Assembly: GCF_030463535.1 (NCBI RefSeq)
Contig: NC_132891.1
Span: 7,465,622 to 7,529,621 of the forward strand
Direction: 5' to 3'
Source of the DNA: Salminus brasiliensis
Lineage: Eukaryota; Chordata; Actinopteri; Characiformes; Bryconidae
DNA length: 64,000 bases
Both the position numbers and the translations under genes were made by a program. Below, piece by piece: positions 62,901-64,000 of this stretch (positions within the stretch are counted from its first letter, which is position 1; every line of letters starts with the position of its first letter). The notes below the pieces were generated by a model that made no database searches, was not told the origin of the DNA, and saw only the letters and a list, made by a program, of their open reading frames with translations.

Positions 62901-63199
62901 ATCCAGGGGCTGGGCCTGTACGCAGCTAAAGACCTTGAGAAACACACCATGGTTATTGAGTACATTGGTACCATCATTCGCAACGAGGTGGCAAACCGGC
63001 GAGAAAAAATCTATGAGGAGCAGGTATGCTAGATACGACAACTTGGTTCTATTTGACTGACTTTAATGATGCTTGGTGTCTCACTTGTTTGGTGACTTGG
63101 TGTATTTGTTGCTGTTTTAAATCAGAATCGTGGGATCTACATGTTCCGCATCAATAATGAGCATGTAATAGATGCCACCCTCACTGGCGGCCCTGCCCG
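37967..63199 (+). CDS. kmt2d: Kmt2d (MLL2/MLL4) histone H3K4 methyltransferase, C-terminus outside window
   Basis: 51 coding exons join in phase into 14,945 nt, about 4,981 residues; the last SET and post-SET codons lie beyond the window. The start ATG at 37967 has G at -3 and +4 and gives MDEQKSN. Kmt2d is the nuclear COMPASS-family enzyme that mono- and dimethylates histone H3 Lys4 at enhancers, with WDR5/RBBP5/ASH2L/DPY30, UTX, PTIP and NCOA6. Domain order: two PHD clusters, HMG box, Pro/Ser- and Gln-rich linkers, extended PHD, FYRN/FYRC, WDR5-binding Win motif, SET. It is Kmt2d and not Kmt2c by its neighbours and by KMT2D-type sequence such as PDYYSQLLTKNNLSNPPTPP. Coding exons are itemised in the blocks below. 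Minor uncertainties: the donor of exon 22 (48007 or 48046) and the acceptor of exon 40. Confidence 0.95.
39052..42521 (+). CDS. kmt2d: kmt2d exons 3-9: first PHD finger cluster
   Basis: Exons 39052-39254, 39369-39478, 39567-39729, 39831-40002, 40115-40229, 40573-40754 and 42367-42521; residues about 54-421. An extended PHD module (CALCNC to HFPCSAASGSF, CPVH) is followed by the PHD finger CVVCDSAGELLGLLYC and then by CQTCRQPGEDSKMLVCDACD. A further Cys/His-rich unit has CGVCSKVTESMVPL, CTVCHRWVHSECSML and CICKIC. The last unit resembles KMT2C and is absent from human KMT2D as I know it. Exon 8's acceptor uses a (CT)n array as its polypyrimidine tract. The intron 40755-42366 holds a decayed Tc1 element. 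Confidence 0.92.
41363..42335 (-). mobile_element. Decayed Tc1-like transposon (family A) in a kmt2d intron
   Basis: On the minus strand, fragments such as YLPDCPGPTVMFGG and a following VGLGP match the centre of a Tc1-like transposase. Further upstream on the + strand, GATGGGGTTGAGGTCAGGGT is the complement of the SPDLNPI catalytic block. Many stops and frameshifts break the frame, so the copy is dead. It is nearly full length, giving a reference for the MITE-like copies at 6815-7080 and 31885-32215. Confidence 0.8.
42614..44705 (+). CDS. kmt2d: kmt2d exons 10-13: acidic linker and Arg/Gly AT-hook-like segment
   Basis: Exons 42614-42769, 42915-43735, 43830-43943 and 44592-44705; residues about 421-822. 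The large exon 11 encodes acidic, Ser/Pro-rich sequence (SEEEEEDEEEHGGEELLEDS) and the conserved block ISHGDESSSGF, ending in SPGRSRVKH. Exon 12 encodes GRGGGGFPGRRRPRGGG, an AT-hook-like basic stretch. Exon 13 ends in the conserved DDTMQNTVVLFSNTDKFVL. The long SPPPEE repeats of human KMT2D are absent. Intron 12 holds a MITE-like element. Confidence 0.92.
44010..44465 (-). mobile_element. MITE-like element, family E copy 3
   Basis: Reverse-strand copy: the + strand reads TATAAAGCCCCCAGCATTGAGCTGTGG, complement of the family E core. It lies in kmt2d intron 12 and ends near CTGTCTATATAGT. Confidence 0.65.
44809..45974 (+). CDS. kmt2d: kmt2d exons 14-17: second PHD finger cluster
   Basis: Exons 44809-44913, 45019-45200, 45584-45748 and 45865-45974; residues about 823-1010. 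Three PHD-type fingers: DMCVVCGSFGRG with CYHPYC; CEVCGKASDPSRLLLCDDCD with SYHTYCLDPPL and WKCKW; and CVCCMHCGASSPGFHCEW with CPVC, CQHCDRWVHAVC. All zinc ligands seem present. In mammals this cluster binds the histone H4 tail. It is among the most conserved parts of the protein. Confidence 0.94.
46088..49468 (+). CDS. kmt2d: kmt2d exons 18-29: linker, basic motif and HMG box
   Basis: Exons 46088-46129, 46231-46419, 47258-47443, 47537-47659, 47750-48046, 48106-48186, 48287-48364, 48461-48616, 48713-48797, 48892-49130, 49250-49323 and 49418-49468; residues about 1010-1543. Conserved blocks: FYRLEGVWLTETGMSLL, MSPLHKRRQRR, KKRKRKPYRPGIGGFMVRQR and SKLEDMFPAYLQEAFFGK. The HMG box runs from about residue 1485, with NINFPNLKQDYPDWASRCKQ, IMKIWRKVSAADK and QKAKDNRAAQRISK. 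Exon 21 uses a GC donor (AAG/GCAAGT); exon 22 has two possible donors. Confidence 0.88.
46780..47165 (-). mobile_element. MITE-like element, family E copy 4
   Basis: The + strand begins GTACACTATATG and ends ACTTTTGTGCATAGTG, an imperfect inverted pair, with the reverse-complement core TATAAAGCCCCCCAGCATTG between. It lies in kmt2d intron 19. Confidence 0.7.
49572..51696 (+). CDS. kmt2d: kmt2d exons 30-32: Pro/Ser-rich region
   Basis: Exons 49572-51179 (1,608 nt), 51268-51429 and 51569-51696; residues about 1544-2176. Disordered Pro/Ser/Gln-rich sequence with repeated SPLTPGALS, APLTPRPQSA and TPRFQSPDPYSRPPSRPQSR, the TPRP-type motifs typical of KMT2C/D. Exon 31 opens with KQRLREFLIRQKMQRNSREK, a conserved basic helix. 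No catalytic domain. Low sequence complexity makes this part unreliable for orthology on its own. Confidence 0.92.
51815..54575 (+). CDS. kmt2d: kmt2d exons 33-37: acidic motifs and coiled coil
   Basis: Exons 51815-53655 (1,841 nt), 53751-53874, 53967-54054, 54145-54211 and 54343-54575; residues about 2176-2960. Conserved acidic block DNLETNDPHLDDLLNSDEFD near residue 2430, then SELPLLIQDLLEHEKKEL near 2643 next to a short poly-Gln. Exon 34 encodes DPIAKAKMVALKGIKRV. Exon 37 encodes a long predicted helix or coiled coil (YEEWLVHTQQLLQMQLKFLE then QIGAHRKSRKALCAKQRTAK), nearly identical to mammalian KMT2D and KMT2C. Confidence 0.93.
54722..57721 (+). CDS. kmt2d: kmt2d exon 38: giant Gln-rich exon
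   Basis: A single 3,000-nt exon, exactly 1,000 codons, phase 0 at both ends; residues 2961-3960. It starts VRKQQKEHTNLIAEYRSKQQ, then becomes Gln/Met/Pro-rich with many short Q runs encoded by mixed CAG and CAA, and ends with the conserved INGHINSKLAMLEQKLQGTP. It also carries KITLQNIKQEPREV, a conserved sumoylation-like IKQEP. It matches the largest exon of mammalian KMT2D, where poly-Gln runs are much longer. Probably disordered, a scaffold for condensation and coactivators. Confidence 0.94.
57811..60446 (+). CDS. kmt2d: kmt2d exons 39-46: basic and Pro-rich region before the catalytic module
   Basis: Exons 57811-57954, 58133-58297 (or from 58130), 58395-58542, 58626-58707, 58805-58980, 59082-59206, 59292-59430 and 60322-60446; residues about 3961-4328. 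Conserved pieces: LSLLPLMEPSITASLDLFAP, NNLSNPPTPPSSLPPTPPPS, LAALPTPPHNQNEDVRMESD, DSIVPASSPES and SVMVAVAQLLHMRMPGSYEV. The acceptor of exon 40 is a tandem CAGCAG. The 891-bp intron 59431-60321 shows nothing recognisable. Confidence 0.92.
60531..63199 (+). CDS. kmt2d: kmt2d exons 47-51: ePHD, FYRN/FYRC, Win motif, start of SET
   Basis: Exons 60531-61863, 62227-62363, 62449-62579, 62738-63023 and 63126-63199; residues about 4329-4982. After a Pro-rich leader comes KKWKGVRWKRLHLVI. The extended PHD starts at CCFCHDEGDGATDGPARLLN (about 4541-4648). FYRN/FYRC follow (FAVFRRVYIERDEVKQIASI, GYEATRIYWSTRVPNRRCRY). The WDR5-binding Win motif GCARSEP lies near 4848. SET begins near 4907 (NVYLARSRIQGLGLYAAKDL) and runs to DATLTGGPAR, where the window cuts the gene. 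The NHSC cofactor motif and post-SET cysteines must lie in exons beyond 64000. Confidence 0.95.
61960..62140 (+). mobile_element. Decayed tRNA-derived SINE in kmt2d intron 47
   Basis: Carries GTGTTTGAATCTCG (a decayed B box) and the body words TCAGCATCTGGAGTTCGAGA, ordered as in the SINEs at 16340 and 18935. Old copy. Confidence 0.5.
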
Positions 63200-64000
63200 G
63201 TAAGATGATCAGTGTCCCTTTGGTTCTGTGCTGTTCTTGTCAGTTGGATGCATCGGGTTTTAATTTGTATTTATGGAAAAAAGAGCAGATGCATGGCATG
63301 CAGTTCAGTAAAACATGAGTTTACTATAGTGTCTTAGCAGAGCCTGTTGACTATACAGTCTATGTAAAATATTTAAGTTGTATGCAAGTCTGTTAGGTCT
63401 GCTTGCCTGTGACATGACTCTTTCCATTATTTGATTAATTGCTTAATTAAGATTTTAGATTTTTAAGTTGTCCACTAAATATTACTCTTTTAAACACCCT
63501 TTGGTAGTTAGTGGCCATGCTAAGGGTATGGTCTTGTTTCTGATGTGAATGTGTTCTAAATGATCTTGCAGGAGAGCAAACCTTGTTAAGAAACATTAAA
63601 ATGAAGCATTTCCATCTTTTCTACTCTTTGGGTCCTGCACAACCCTGCCGTCTCTGCATTTTTCCCTCTTTTATTTTTTATTATTATTAATAATAATAAT
63701 AATAATAATAATAACAATAATATATATTTATTTAGTTGTCATTTTTGATTGTTGCAGCCCTAAAATCAGCGAATAGCAGGTTTTTAAACTGGCAGCAAGG
63801 TTTTATCCTCACTGGGAGCTGTTCAATCCACAGTTAACTGTGACCAGACACAGACCAGTTTAAATACAGATAATAGGAGGCAATAAAATTTAAAAGGCTT
63901 ACAAGACAAATACAGCACCGAGGACAGTCTCGGATGCAGGCTTGAGTTTTATTGCTGGTGAAATACCGGAAATGCTCACGTTTCACTCTGACATGGACTC
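63200..64000. other. kmt2d intron at window edge
   Basis: Begins with the donor CG/GTAAGA after exon 51. No exon encoding the rest of SET is seen to the window end. A (TAA)n array lies at 63687-63714. Confidence 0.7.
63687..63714 (+). repeat. (TAA)n microsatellite
   Basis: Trinucleotide array in the last kmt2d intron of the window; ends approximate. Confidence 0.75.

Overview
The window is a stretch of a ray-finned (teleost) fish nuclear genome. Evidence: spliced vertebrate genes with GT-AG introns, many (GT)n/(CA)n microsatellites, tRNA-derived fish SINEs, decayed Tc1/mariner transposons and their short non-autonomous derivatives. An otophysan (characin or catfish-like) lineage would fit the repeats, but the species cannot be fixed by eye.

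Three protein-coding genes lie head to tail on the + strand, in the order seen on human 12q13: lmbr1l (829-8018, 5' end outside the window), dhh (20204-27924, complete) and kmt2d (coding from 37967 to beyond the window; 51 coding exons seen, last ones missing). I found no RHEBL1, which sits between DHH and KMT2D in human. The paralogous human 7q36 region carries LMBR1, SHH and KMT2C, so the block is one half of an old vertebrate paralogon. Exon joins were worked out by hand from splice sites and reading phase; all phases close across all three genes.

Region by region: 1-828 upstream lmbr1l intron; 829-8018 lmbr1l exons with repeats in the introns, one intron being a strong U12-type candidate; 8019-about 9830 3' UTR and downstream; 9830-19540 intergenic, with SINEs and a Tc1 remnant; 19540-20203 CpG-rich dhh promoter and leader; 20204-27924 dhh, whose 6.2-kb first intron holds a 30-bp minisatellite of about 23 units facing an inverted block of 4 units; 27925-28830 3' UTR; 28830-33400 transposon-rich intergenic, with a nested insertion and one near-intact SINE; 33400-37300 the kmt2d upstream region, rich in GCTAGC motifs and holding a perfect 68-bp-arm palindrome; 37300-64000 kmt2d.

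Roles: lmbr1l encodes a multi-pass LMBR1-family membrane protein, dhh an autoprocessed secreted morphogen, kmt2d a large nuclear H3K4 methyltransferase. They share ancestry of position, not a pathway. There is no sign of a prokaryotic-type system, CRISPR array or novel gene cluster. The points of interest are splice-site types, structured repeats, and residue or domain differences in Dhh and Kmt2d.
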